From: CAZRCZ01 sp964598765
Lineage (GTDB): Bacteria; Sumerlaeota; Sumerlaeia; MVZB01; JAJFLK01
Direction: 5' to 3'
Length of the DNA: 34,477 bases
NCBI GenBank assembly: GCA_964598765.1
Contig: CAZRCZ010000032.1
Location: 1-34,477, forward strand
A model generated the notes under the pieces. The model was not told the DNA's origin. It saw only the letters and a program-made list of their open reading frames with translations, and ran no database searches. Below, in pieces: positions 24,242 to 32,141 of the stretch. The stretch's first letter is position 1. Every line of letters starts with the position of its first letter. The translations under genes were made by a program, and so were the position numbers.

Positions 24242-26173
24242 TTATCTCTCTTGCCTTCCTTTGTATTTCGCAGGCATGGGGTAAGCGAAATAGTTTCCCA
24301 CTGGGAATCCTTCCGATTGCGGTATTTCCCGCGGCGGATTTTGTCCGGGCAATTCGAGGAAATACTCCGCGCCATGATATTGATCTTCATCCACGCGACC
24401 TTCAAGCCGATCTCCCATCGCTCCCCGATTGAAACGGATTTTCAGCCGCGCAATGAATTGCAGTTCATCCCCCAAGAGAGCGGAAAACGGATCACGTCCA
24501 AGTTGTGCTTTCTCGACGCGGTGATCCAGAAGCTCCTGAACGATTTGAACGGCCTCCTTGCGGTGACCCGACGGCCAATCCATGGCTTGATGTTGAACCG
24601 CGAGCCAATTCGGTCCCCACAATGCGAACGCTCCAAGAACGCCGACCGACGCGGAAAGAAAGCCGTTCACGCGAGGGTAAGCGCCAACTCGAATCCGCGT
24701 CAATTCGGAAATCTCGTGCGCCAGCAAGCCCAACATGGTCGAAGTGATCGCGAATAGCGGGAGCAGAAATCGAAACGGGGCGATGATCGCCGGGCGAGGC
24801 GTGACAACATGAAGCAGAAAGATGGAAGCCAAAACCGCCAAAAAGTAAGCCGCTCCCATCCGATCCATCTGCGAAGTGGGACGAATCAGCTTTCGCAACA
24901 AAAGATAATATCCGGCGGCATAAAATACGCATTGTACATACGTCCGCGCATTGATCGTCACGTAATTGCTTCCCGGAGCAACGGGACGAACAATTTCCAA
25001 GAGGGAAGCCACGTCGAGCAGAAGCAGATTCCGCAGTCGCCCCCAAAAGTTCCAAAGAATCACGTCCACCCGCCCCACCCAGAATTCCTCCTTGAGCGTT
25101 TCCAAATAATACCATGCGGGCAAGTATCCGATCAGGAAGCCTCCTAGAAGAATCAAGGGGCTGAATCGCTGAATGGCCGCGTCCGGTACGGATGATTGGC
25201 CGGAATTCATGGGATAGTTTGCAGACCCTTTTTTCCGCATGAATGGCCGCGCATGGAAAAAACACGTCACGAAAACAATCAGGAAAAGGACGGCGAGAAG
25301 TTGCGGATAAAAAAAATGGGGATGCCAACTCCAGAGCATTCTCGATCCCCAGCCGAGGGACAATCCGGCGATGGCGGCAACCGAACCGATCATCACGATC
25401 AATCGGGCGCAAACCGCCGGGGAAATTGAGGCGGAGGCTGACGCGGAATTTCGAGTCAAATCACGGGCGTAGGACGAGAAGCAAAGATAAAAGAGGAGGA
25501 GGGGAGCGAAGAAAACGGCGATCAATTGGTAATGCCACCAGCCAAGTCCCGCGGACAATCCAAGCGCAAAGAGGAGACCGGGACGGACGCGCCGGGCCAA
25601 ATTCGCCGAATTCCACGAGCCGATGATTTCCAGCGAAATCAACGCCATGAACTCACCGATCAGCATCATGAGCGTGACGTGACGAAGGCGGGAAGAAAAA
25701 TCCATCCAGCAAAATGGACCGATGACAAGAAAAAAGAGAATCCATCGCGCGGCCCCCGTTCCGAAAAATCTCGCGGTGAGTTGAAAATGAACAAGGCATA
25801 ATCCGACAAAATAGACCGCTTCCGTCAATCGAATCGGCCAGACCGAGAATTTCCAAGCCTCGTTTCCCATAGCCATCAACAGAGAAACAAGGGGAATTTC
25901 CAAGGTTCCCAAATAGTGCTGTCGGTAAAAATAAATGGGGAAATGCTTGAAGGTGGCAACGTGATATGCCATGACCCCCATAACGCCTTCGTCGCCGTCC
26001 ATCACCGACCGTCCCGTGATGAAAAGCCATGCGCGAATTGCCAAACCCAGCGCGATGACGCCAATTCCGGTGAGTCCCAATTTGGGTGGACAAGATTCAC
26101 CACGGAGACACAGAGAGGAATTCGACGCGCGAACGGCCTTTGAAATAAAGCGAAGCAATTTTCCGCTAAGCAT
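24242..26173 (-). CDS. GT39-like integral membrane glycosyltransferase
   Basis: A polytopic protein of about 640 residues with 10-12 hydrophobic segments. The first external loop has SVMDGDEGVMGVMAYHV, whose Asp-Glu pair is the GT-C catalytic-type motif. It is shorter than the other GT39-like protein at 1484-4099 and has only a small soluble C-terminus. The ATG at 26171-26173 and a TTG just before it lie inside a dispersed inverted repeat, and the residues SSLCLRGES about 20 codons in are repeat-derived. A TTG about 34 codons in, right before the first membrane helix (LGLTGIGVIALGLAIRAW), may be the true start. Substrate unknown; polyprenyl-linked sugar donors are usual. Confidence 0.8.
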   Translation of the reverse strand: MLSGKLLRFISKAVRASNSSLCLRGESCPPKLGLTGIGVIALGLAIRAWLFITGRSVMDGDEGVMGVMAYHVATFKHFPIYFYRQHYLGTLEIPLVSLLMAMGNEAWKFSVWPIRLTEAVYFVGLCLVHFQLTARFFGTGAARWILFFLVIGPFCWMDFSSRLRHVTLMMLIGEFMALISLEIIGSWNSANLARRVRPGLLFALGLSAGLGWWHYQLIAVFFAPLLLFYLCFSSYARDLTRNSASASASISPAVCARLIVMIGSVAAIAGLSLGWGSRMLWSWHPHFFYPQLLAVLFLIVFVTCFFHARPFMRKKGSANYPMNSGQSSVPDAAIQRFSPLILLGGFLIGYLPAWYYLETLKEEFWVGRVDVILWNFWGRLRNLLLLDVASLLEIVRPVAPGSNYVTINARTYVQCVFYAAGYYLLLRKLIRPTSQMDRMGAAYFLAVLASIFLLHVVTPRPAIIAPFRFLLPLFAITSTMLGLLAHEISELTRIRVGAYPRVNGFLSASVGVLGAFALWGPNWLAVQHQAMDWPSGHRKEAVQIVQELLDHRVEKAQLGRDPFSALLGDELQFIARLKIRFNRGAMGDRLEGRVDEDQYHGAEYFLELPGQNPPREIPQSEGFPVGNYFAYPMPAKYKGRQER

Positions 26174-26251
26174 CAAGCTTGTTGAATTGTCCTGCGTTCA
26201 TCTTCTCAAGCGAGTTTAATTCGGCAACTTTGCTCTCTGTGTCTCTGTGGT
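26096..26251. repeat. Dispersed inverted-repeat pair, copy 3
   Basis: The left arm (26096-26118, starting TTCACCACGGAGACACAGAG) and right arm (26233-26251, CTCTCTGTGTCTCTGTGGT) are inverted copies and match the pair at 8727-8929. The left arm lies inside the frame of the GT39-like gene and appears in its predicted N-terminus, which casts doubt on that start. Confidence 0.7.
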
Positions 26252-26276
26252 TTTTCTTTACTTCTCAGCATTTCCG

Positions 26277-27305
26277 TTATTTTCGTCTGCCGACGAGCGA
26301 CTCGAAAACGGGGCTGAGCGCTTGGCCCAAACGCTTTGGCAAGGAGGCGAGAATCGGCAAACTCCTCTCGTAAAGAATCCTGCAATGGGATTGCCCCGCA
26401 TGGATGGAACCGTGTCGCTCGAAGATTTCGCGGGTCGCGCGGACATCGGCTTGGGTCGTCCTCTCGCGAGCTTTATCGAGAATGTCGAAAAGTCGCTTTC
26501 GTTCGTTTTTCCCGCAATGCTCAGCCGCATGGGCAACCATGAAGGATCGTTTTCCCTCGCGGATGTCCGATCCCCGGGATTCCCTTCCTTTGTCTCCCGT
26601 CAGATCAATGATGTCGTCCATGATTTGAAACATCGGGCCGAGAATTTCTCCCAATCGGGCGATGATCTCGATGATTTTATTGTCCGCTCCCGCGACAATC
26701 GCGCCCCCCTGAATGGGAGCCGCGAGATAAAATCCGGTCTTCAATCGCGCCAGCGACATGTAACCTTCCACGGTGATCGAGCGATCATGGCGGGCGTTGA
26801 TATCGTAGGCTTGGCCGACGTGCGTATGATCCAACGTTTCGTCCAGAAGCTTCAAAAGCCGGAGCCGCGTGGTGGAATTCAGATTTCCGCTTTTGTCGTC
26901 GGTCAGGACTCGATGCGATTGAATCAACAGATAATCGCCGACGTTGACGCCGTGCGCCAAACCGAATTTCGTCCAGACGCTGGGACGACCGCGCCGCATC
27001 GCGTCGCCGTCTTCGATGTCGTCGTGAACGAGGCAAAAGTTGTGCATCAACTCCATCGCCAAGGCAAACGGGAGCGCGCGCTCGATTTTCGCGCCGAGCG
27101 CTTCGGCGGTCAGAAGACAGAGGACGGGACGGATACGCTTGCCCCGCGCGGCGCGCTGTTCGCGATTCGTCCCCAGCGCGTAAGCCATGGCGTCGTGAAG
27201 ATTGGGAACGGCTTCGGCTCCTGCTTGAGCAACAAACTTTTCCAGCGCCAATTCAAATAGTTCCGCAAGCTCTTCGGCGCGGTGTAATGGGGAGGCTTTT
27301 ATCAT
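26277..27305 (-). CDS. Polyprenyl diphosphate synthase (trans-isoprenyl)
   Basis: The enzyme condenses isopentenyl diphosphate with allylic diphosphates to make farnesyl, geranylgeranyl or longer chains. The first aspartate-rich motif is HDDIEDGDAMRRGRPSVW (DDxxD, about residue 100), preceded by GKRIRPVLCLL (substrate-binding Lys/Arg), and the second is IMDDIIDLTGD. At 342 residues it is typical. The few residues before the first DDxxD (MELMHNFCLVHDD) include a Phe, which hints at a moderate chain length, but the product cannot be fixed. It is plausibly a source of carrier lipid for the nearby glycan enzymes. Confidence 0.93.
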   Translation of the reverse strand: MIKASPLHRAEELAELFELALEKFVAQAGAEAVPNLHDAMAYALGTNREQRAARGKRIRPVLCLLTAEALGAKIERALPFALAMELMHNFCLVHDDIEDGDAMRRGRPSVWTKFGLAHGVNVGDYLLIQSHRVLTDDKSGNLNSTTRLRLLKLLDETLDHTHVGQAYDINARHDRSITVEGYMSLARLKTGFYLAAPIQGGAIVAGADNKIIEIIARLGEILGPMFQIMDDIIDLTGDKGRESRGSDIREGKRSFMVAHAAEHCGKNERKRLFDILDKARERTTQADVRATREIFERHGSIHAGQSHCRILYERSLPILASLPKRLGQALSPVFESLVGRRK

Positions 27306-27455
27306 GTTCTCGGCGGCGCAAACGGCGCGCGCTCTCCTGAATTCTTAAAGCACAAACGGACAAAGAATTCACCAAGAAGAACAACGAACCTCTGGATCAT
27401 TTTCCGCGAGGCGGGTATGATCCCGCGCAAATTCCTTACGATTGGAGCATTTACG

Positions 27456-28178
27456 ATGAACCGTATCCGACCCGCTTATCTCTTCATTTCAGTTGTCTTG
27501 GCGACCTCCTGCGTTTCGGTCAGTTCGCCCCCGCCGACTCATTCGGCGGTCACGCCGGTCCCCCGCAAGGATAAAGGGTGGGTGGATCGCCACGAAAGTT
27601 TCAACAAGCGCGCCGCCCAAGGAAACGTGGATTTGATTTTCATCGGCGATTCGATCACGCAAGGCTGGGAAGGAGGCGGCAAGGAAGTTTGGGCCAAATA
27701 CTACGCCCCGCGCAAGGCGATGAACCTCGGCATCAGCGGCGACCAAACCCAGCACGTCCTCTGGCGGCTGGACAACGGTAACTTGGAGGGGATCTCCCCC
27801 AAAGCCGCCGTCATCATGATCGGCACGAACAACCATCAGGCCAACTCCGCCCGCGAAATCGCCGACGGGATCGAGGCCATCGTCAAGAAACTGCGGGCCA
27901 AACTTCCGAAGATGAAAATTGTGATCCTCGCCATTTTCCCTCGCGGCGAAAAGCCGAACGAGGACCGGACCAAACTAGCCGAGGCCAGCGCGATCGTCTC
28001 CAAAATGGCGGACGGCAAAAAGATTTTCTATCTCGACATCGGCAAGAATTTCTTAGGACCGGACGAAACGATTTCCAAGGAGATCATGCCCGATTTCCTC
28101 CACCTGACTCCCAAGGGCTACGAAATCTGGGCGTCATCCATCGAGCCGACAGTCAAGCAAGTGTTGGGGGAAAAATAG
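27456..28178 (+). CDS. SGNH/GDSL-type hydrolase lipoprotein (PAF-acetylhydrolase-like)
   Basis: The 240-residue esterase-fold protein has block I LIFIGDSITQGWEGG (nucleophile Ser), block II Gly in GISGDQTQHVLWRLDNG, block III VIMIGTNN (oxyanion Asn) and block V DFLHLTPKGYEIW (catalytic Asp and His). The layout is that of PAF-acetylhydrolase Ib-like bacterial SGNH enzymes, often acting on acetylated glycans. The N-terminus MNRIRPAYLFISVVLATSC is a lipoprotein signal ending in Cys, so it is exported and lipid-anchored. ATG 27456-27458 is preceded by GGAG at 8 bases; an ATG at 27417 would add residues before the signal. Deacetylation of surface glycan is inferred. Confidence 0.92.
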   Translation: MNRIRPAYLFISVVLATSCVSVSSPPPTHSAVTPVPRKDKGWVDRHESFNKRAAQGNVDLIFIGDSITQGWEGGGKEVWAKYYAPRKAMNLGISGDQTQHVLWRLDNGNLEGISPKAAVIMIGTNNHQANSAREIADGIEAIVKKLRAKLPKMKIVILAIFPRGEKPNEDRTKLAEASAIVSKMADGKKIFYLDIGKNFLGPDETISKEIMPDFLHLTPKGYEIWASSIEPTVKQVLGEK

Positions 28179-28212
28179 GATCTGAATGGTCTTTTGAATA
28201 CTTGACTCGCCG

Positions 28213-28499
28213 ATGAATTTGCGTTTTGAATGGAATCCGAGGAAGGCCACTGCGAATCTTGCCATGCATGGCGTTTCGTTCGACGAGGCTCTCACGGTAT
28301 TTGCGGATCCATTGGCTCGTATCTTTGATGACGAGGATCATTCATTAACCGAATGCCGCGAAATCGTCATCGGCCGTTCCCGCATGGAACGACTGCTCTT
28401 GGTCTCTTCACCGTTCGCAGTGATGGAATTCGGATTTTCAGCGCGAGAAAAACCACGCGAAGGGAGCGTCAGGATTATGAAGAAAACATCAAGTCGTAA
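28213..28499 (+). pseudogene. brnT: BrnT-type toxin, one-base frameshift
   Basis: The first 63 codons read as a BrnT ribonuclease toxin: LRFEWNPRKATANLAMHG, VSFDEALTVFADPLA, IFDDEDHS, ECREIVIGRS and RLLLVS. At about 28402-28409 the frame changes: the expected continuation FTVRSDGIRIFSARKTTRRE, then RQDYEENIKS and a TAA at 28497-28499, lies in the -1 frame. One extra base near GTCTCTTCACC would restore the whole protein (about 95 residues). So the toxin is inactivated by a one-base deletion, or the assembly has an error. No long homopolymer is present at the site. The antitoxin overlaps its 3' end by 23 bases, the usual BrnTA arrangement. Confidence 0.88.
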
Positions 28500-28719
28500 G
28501 AAATCCCGAACTTCCAACAGTGAAATGAGAAGGGAATATCGCTTTGACTACTCAAAAGCCAAGCCCAACCGCTTCGCTTCGCGGATGAAAGCCGGAACCG
28601 TTGCCATTATTCTCGATCCCGATGTCGCGGCGGTTTTTGATTCTTCGGAATCGGTTAATGCTCTTCTTCGATCCGTCATCTCGGCATTGGAACCCAAGGC
28701 AAGGGTTGGCGGATTGTAA
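28477..28719 (+). CDS. brnA: BrnA-type antitoxin
   Basis: From ATG 28477-28479 the 80-residue product has a basic N-terminal segment (MKKTSSRKKSRTSNSEMRRE), then YRFDYSKAKPNRFA, and a strand-turn-helix-like C-terminal region AIILDPDVAAVFDSSESVNALL, which matches BrnA antitoxins (strand, then helix with a DPDVA-type start, ribbon-helix-helix DNA binding). BrnA binds BrnT and represses the brnTA promoter. It is out of frame with the intact part of brnT but in frame with its first half, so the open frame from 28213 looks like a 168-residue fusion; it is not one gene. Confidence 0.85.
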   Translation: MKKTSSRKKSRTSNSEMRREYRFDYSKAKPNRFASRMKAGTVAIILDPDVAAVFDSSESVNALLRSVISALEPKARVGGL

Positions 28720-28759
28720 GGCCTCACAAAAAAAACAGCTTTTCCTAGAGCTTGGGGCG

Positions 28760-29494
28760 ATGTTGAATCACATCAAAGGCTTCATCAAGAGCGGAACGCC
28801 AAGGTCTAAACTTGCTTGGTTGCTCATTTTGACTTGGGCTCTCTGCATCGTGACGTCGGCGGACAAAGAGGGACGGCCACAATTTCTCGATTCGGCCGCG
28901 ATCCAATGGGGAGCCTTGATTTCCGTGGCCGTCTTGATTCCGATTGGATCTCTATGGTCTCTCCTTTGGATTCACATGGGTCCCCCCCTACGCAGATGGG
29001 GGTTTTGGTATCTGGCGGGATTCTCGCTCCGGGTGATTTATCTCCTTGTCGCTCTCGGAATGGTTCAGCCTGTTCTTATGCGGATTGATCTCCTGTTGTT
29101 GCCTCCCGGAACCGAGGCTCAGATCGCAAGCAAGGCGACGGACCAAGCAATAGATTCGCCCGATCCAGAAAAACGTGAATCCTCGGCGGCGGCCTTGTAT
29201 CAAATGTTTGGGATAAGGACCGTTTGGCAAAATCGCAACGGGGTTCTTGAAAGGTATCAACCCACTGCCAAGGACCAAGATGCATGGAATCAATCTGTCG
29301 AATCGAATAACAACATCGTCCGATCTATAGATGCGGTCCATCGGATGGTTCGGCGTATGCCTTGGATTTTTGGATTGTATCTCGGATGCTACTTTGTGGT
29401 GATGTTCACGGGTCTCTGCATTTTTACCTACAAGTCAAAGGCGGGCGAGGGGACGCAACCAATCGATCGTGATCAAAACGTCGTTGCAGGCTGA
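28760..29494 (+). CDS. Unrecognised integral membrane protein
   Basis: The 244-residue protein has about four hydrophobic segments: LAWLLILTWALCIV (near residue 18), WGALISVAVLIPIGSLWSLL (about 48-68), FWYLAGFSLRVIYLLVALGM (about 75-95) and WIFGLYLGCYFVVMFTGLC near the C-terminus. A charged region of about 100 residues (SKATDQAIDSPDPEKRES and on) lies between the third and fourth. I do not recognise the family. ATG 28760-28762 begins after GGGG; the frame stays open back to 28601 but that part overlaps brnA. It sits between two BrnA-like genes, so it may be cargo of an accessory insertion. Confidence 0.7.
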   Translation: MLNHIKGFIKSGTPRSKLAWLLILTWALCIVTSADKEGRPQFLDSAAIQWGALISVAVLIPIGSLWSLLWIHMGPPLRRWGFWYLAGFSLRVIYLLVALGMVQPVLMRIDLLLLPPGTEAQIASKATDQAIDSPDPEKRESSAAALYQMFGIRTVWQNRNGVLERYQPTAKDQDAWNQSVESNNNIVRSIDAVHRMVRRMPWIFGLYLGCYFVVMFTGLCIFTYKSKAGEGTQPIDRDQNVVAG

Positions 29495-29513
29495 ATTGGG
29501 ACGAAATAACAAC

Positions 29514-29789
29514 ATGCGCAAGCATTACGACTTTTCAAAAGGCGAACGCGAGACGGTCATTCCGCCGCCCGACAAAACCCGCATCACGATCATGCTCGAC
29601 GATGACGTGATCGAATTTTTCCACTCAACGGCGGAAGCCAAGGGAACCGGCTATCAGGTCATGGTCAACGCGGCGTTGCGCGAAGCGGCATCAAGAGTGA
29701 AAGAAAGAAAAGCAGGGGACCGTCCGGTAACGCTTTCCGCTTTGCGGAAGGCGCTTCGCGAAGAACTTCACGTCGCGCAGGCATCCTGA
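29514..29789 (+). CDS. Orphan BrnA-family antitoxin
   Basis: The 91-residue protein (ATG 29514-29516) reads MRKHYDFSKGERETVIPPPD, then KTRITIMLDDDVIEFFHSTAEAKGTGYQVMVN with helix AALREAASRVKE and a C-terminal LSALRKALREELH: the BrnA pattern of strand TRITIMLDDDVIEFF followed by a helix with GTGYQ, a ribbon-helix-helix DNA-binding unit. (The long core runs from about residue 22 to 55.) No BrnT toxin lies directly upstream; the preceding gene is the unknown membrane protein, 19 bases away. It is more acidic and more canonical than the first BrnA, so it could repress a remote brnT or counter a lost toxin. Confidence 0.82.
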   Translation: MRKHYDFSKGERETVIPPPDKTRITIMLDDDVIEFFHSTAEAKGTGYQVMVNAALREAASRVKERKAGDRPVTLSALRKALREELHVAQAS

Positions 29790-29797
29790 GTGTTCCG

Positions 29798-30175
29798 CTA
29801 AAACACGCCCAGTTCCAGCTTGGCCACTTCGGACATCATGTCCTTGGTCCAAGTCGGTTCCCAGACGACCTTGACCTCGGCGCCGGAGACGCCCGGGACG
29901 GTTTTGACTTTGTTTTCGACTTCGCCCGGAAGCGATCCGGCGGCGGGGCAGTTGGGCGCGGTGAGCGTCATGCGGATTCGGACGAATTTCGCCGCGTCAA
30001 TAGCGACCTCGTAGATCAAGCCGAGTTCGTAAATGTTAACCGGAATTTCGGGATCGAAGACGGTGCGCAGGACGGCGACGATTTTTTCGCGCAGTTGACG
30101 GATGTCTTCGGGTTCTTCCGTAGCGGCGGGTTGCGGCGACGGAGTCGAGGGGAGAGAAGGAGTCGGATTTTCCAT
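29798..30175 (-). CDS. sufT: SufT-like DUF59/MIP18-family iron-sulfur assembly factor
   Basis: The last gene of the SUF run. The 125-residue protein has a Pro/Ser-rich N-terminal tail (about 30 residues), then the DUF59 core: EKIVAVLRTVFDPEIPVN, IYELGLIYEVAID, and MTLTAPNCPAAGSLPGEV with the conserved Cys, which is thought to bind or transfer an Fe-S cluster. Such proteins help mature Fe-S proteins in the cytoplasm. A 220-base intergenic stretch with three palindromes separates it from sufU, so its expression may be partly uncoupled. The 3' end is 8 bases from the convergent BrnA gene. Confidence 0.9.
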   Translation of the reverse strand: MENPTPSLPSTPSPQPAATEEPEDIRQLREKIVAVLRTVFDPEIPVNIYELGLIYEVAIDAAKFVRIRMTLTAPNCPAAGSLPGEVENKVKTVPGVSGAEVKVVWEPTWTKDMMSEVAKLELGVF

Positions 30176-30190
30176 AATTTCTGTTTTGTT

Positions 30191-30275
30191 CGACCCCTTC
30201 AGGGTCGAGACACATAAAATTTAGCTTACCGTGGGTTTCACCCACGGCTATTCAAATTCATCCCCTTCAGGGATG
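30191..30275. repeat. Three adjacent palindromes (REP-like cluster)
   Basis: CGACCC-cttca-GGGTCG (30191-30207), CCGTGGG-tttca-CCCACGG (30229-30247) and CATCCC-cttca-GGGATG (30259-30275) follow each other. All have 5-base loops ending in TTCA, two of them identical (CTTCA), which points to one repeat family and not chance. They lie between sufU and sufT, where they might protect the upstream mRNA or dampen sufT. Confidence 0.7.
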
Positions 30276-30395
30276 ATCCGGACAAATCCGCAAACCATCC
30301 AAATCACCATGGCGTATGCGTTCTTCCTTAGGCGGTTATTCTCGGTAATCTCAATGGACATCTTCTTTGGTGTCTTTGTGCCTTGCTGGTGTATT

Positions 30396-30854
30396 TTACT
30401 CGGTCGAAACAGTCGCCGCCTGATTCTTCATCGCGGCCTTGAGCGTATGCCACGCCAGCGTCGCGCACTTGACGCGGACCGGAAATTCCTTTACGCCGGA
30501 AAATACCGCGAGTTTTCCAAGTTCGGGCTCCGGCGATTCGCCGTTGGCTTCATCCTCCGCCGTCAAGAGATGATGAAACTTTTCAAAGACCGCGTCGGCT
30601 TCGGCTTCGGATTTCCCCTTCAAACGCTCGGTCATCATGGAGGCGGACGCGGTGGAGATCGCGCAACCGGACCCTTGGAAACCGATATCCTTCACCAAGC
30701 CGTCCTCCATTTTCAGATAGACGGAAATTTTGTCGCCACAGAGGGGATTGTGGCCGTCGGCGTGGCGGTTGGCGTCCTCCGGCTTGCGGAAGTTGCGCGG
30801 TTTTTTGTAGTGGTCGAGGATGACCTCCTGATAGAGGTCGCGCAGTTCGGACAT
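30396..30854 (-). CDS. sufU: SufU-type iron-sulfur assembly scaffold/sulfurtransferase
   Basis: The 152-residue protein accepts sulfur from SufS, usually with a zinc bound by three Cys and one Asp, and passes it to SufB. MSELRDLYQEVILDHYKKPR is the family start; NPLCGDKISVYL, FQGSGCAISTASASMM and VKCATLAWHTLKAAM supply the three cysteines and the Asp follows the first Cys. The ATG (30852-30854) overlaps the sufS stop by one base. The frame runs open to 30986 but the extra residues lie in sufS and are spurious. The acidic insert before the third Cys is within normal SufU variation. Confidence 0.95.
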   Translation of the reverse strand: MSELRDLYQEVILDHYKKPRNFRKPEDANRHADGHNPLCGDKISVYLKMEDGLVKDIGFQGSGCAISTASASMMTERLKGKSEAEADAVFEKFHHLLTAEDEANGESPEPELGKLAVFSGVKEFPVRVKCATLAWHTLKAAMKNQAATVSTE

Positions 30855-32125
30855 CAGCCGAAGACCTCCTTGACCTTGTGAAGTCCGCGGACTAGCGCGT
30901 CCACTTCCTCTTTCGTATTGTAGAGACCGAACGAGGCGCGCGCCGTCGCCGGAATGCCGAACCGCTCCATCACCGGTTGAGCGCAATGGTGTCCGGTGCG
31001 AATGGCGACCCCTTCCTGATCCAGAATCGTCCCGATGTCGTGGGGGTGAATGCCCTCCATGATGAAGGAGAGAACACCCGCTTTGTGATCCGCCGTGCCG
31101 ATCAGACGAACGCCGGAAATTTCGGAGACCGCGCTCGTCGCGTATTCCAGTAGCTCGTGCTCGTGTTCCGCAATCTTCTCAAATCCGACGGCGTTGATAT
31201 AATCGAACGCGTTGCCGAGCGCGATGCCGTCGGCGATGCTGGGTGTGCCTGCTTCAAATTTGTAGGGGAGAACGTTATAAATTGTCTTTTCAAACGTGAC
31301 CGAACTGATCATATCGCCGCCTCCCTGATAGGGATGCATGGCTTCGAGAAGCGCCGCTTTACCGTAGAGAACGCCGACGCCGGAGGGACCGTAAATTTTG
31401 TGGCCGGAGAAGGCGTAGAAGTCGCAATCCAAATCCTGAACGTCCACCTTGAGATGGGGAGCCGCTTGCGCGCCATCAACCAAGACCGGAACGCCGCTCC
31501 TGTGCGCCATGGCGACAATCTCTTTCACCGGATTGACCGTGCCGAGCGCGTTGGAGACGTGGGTGATCGAAACGAACTTAGTTTTGGGATTCAGCAATTT
31601 TTCAAATTCATCAAGCAACAACTCGCCCCGATCATTCATCGGCGCGACGCGCAGTTTCGCGCCTGTGTCCTCGCACAAAATCTGCCACGGCACGATGTTG
31701 GAGTGATGCTCCATCGCGGAGATCAGGACTTCATCTCCGGTTTGAATGTGGCCTCGGCCGAAACTGTGCATCACGAGATTGATCGCTTCGGTTGTTCCTC
31801 GGACGAAAATAATCTCGCGCGATTCGCGGGCGTTGATGAATCGCTGAACTTTGGCTCGCGTCTCTTCGTAGGCGGCGGTGGATTGCTGGCTCAAGAGATG
31901 CACGCCGCGATGGATGTTCGAGTAGTAATCCTCATAGAGCCGTCGGATCGCCTCGATCACCGCGCGCGGTTTTTGGGTCGTCGCGGCGTTATCGAGATAA
32001 ACGAGCGGATGGCCGTGAACCTTGCGTTTGAGGATCGGAAAATCGTTCCGAATCTTTTCCACGTCGAACGCGCGATGCGCTCTATTGTCCTGATTTGTCA
32101 TAGGGGATTTTTCGATGGTCTTCAT
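30854..32125 (-). CDS. sufS: Cysteine desulfurase SufS
   Basis: A PLP enzyme that takes sulfur from L-cysteine for Fe-S cluster assembly. VYLDNAATTQKPRAVI opens the fold, AMEHHSNIVPW binds the cofactor, the PLP lysine is in FYAFSGHKIYGPSG and the reactive persulfide Cys in RTGHHCAQPVMERF. The 423-residue length is typical of the group II (SufS) class. The ATG 32123-32125 is well supported by AGGGGAGGAG a few bases upstream. It lies between sufD and sufU and is part of the same operon. Confidence 0.97.
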   Translation of the reverse strand: MKTIEKSPMTNQDNRAHRAFDVEKIRNDFPILKRKVHGHPLVYLDNAATTQKPRAVIEAIRRLYEDYYSNIHRGVHLLSQQSTAAYEETRAKVQRFINARESREIIFVRGTTEAINLVMHSFGRGHIQTGDEVLISAMEHHSNIVPWQILCEDTGAKLRVAPMNDRGELLLDEFEKLLNPKTKFVSITHVSNALGTVNPVKEIVAMAHRSGVPVLVDGAQAAPHLKVDVQDLDCDFYAFSGHKIYGPSGVGVLYGKAALLEAMHPYQGGGDMISSVTFEKTIYNVLPYKFEAGTPSIADGIALGNAFDYINAVGFEKIAEHEHELLEYATSAVSEISGVRLIGTADHKAGVLSFIMEGIHPHDIGTILDQEGVAIRTGHHCAQPVMERFGIPATARASFGLYNTKEEVDALVRGLHKVKEVFG

Positions 32126-32141
32126 GGGCGTCTCCTCCCCT

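Noticed and set aside
28213..28719. A single 168-residue BrnT-BrnA fusion
   Set aside because: The -1 frame restores a full BrnT with its own stop and BrnA has its own ATG, so this is a frameshifted pair.
29791..29807. Short hairpin at the orphan BrnA/sufT junction as a terminator
   Set aside because: Only a 5-base stem and no T-run on either strand.
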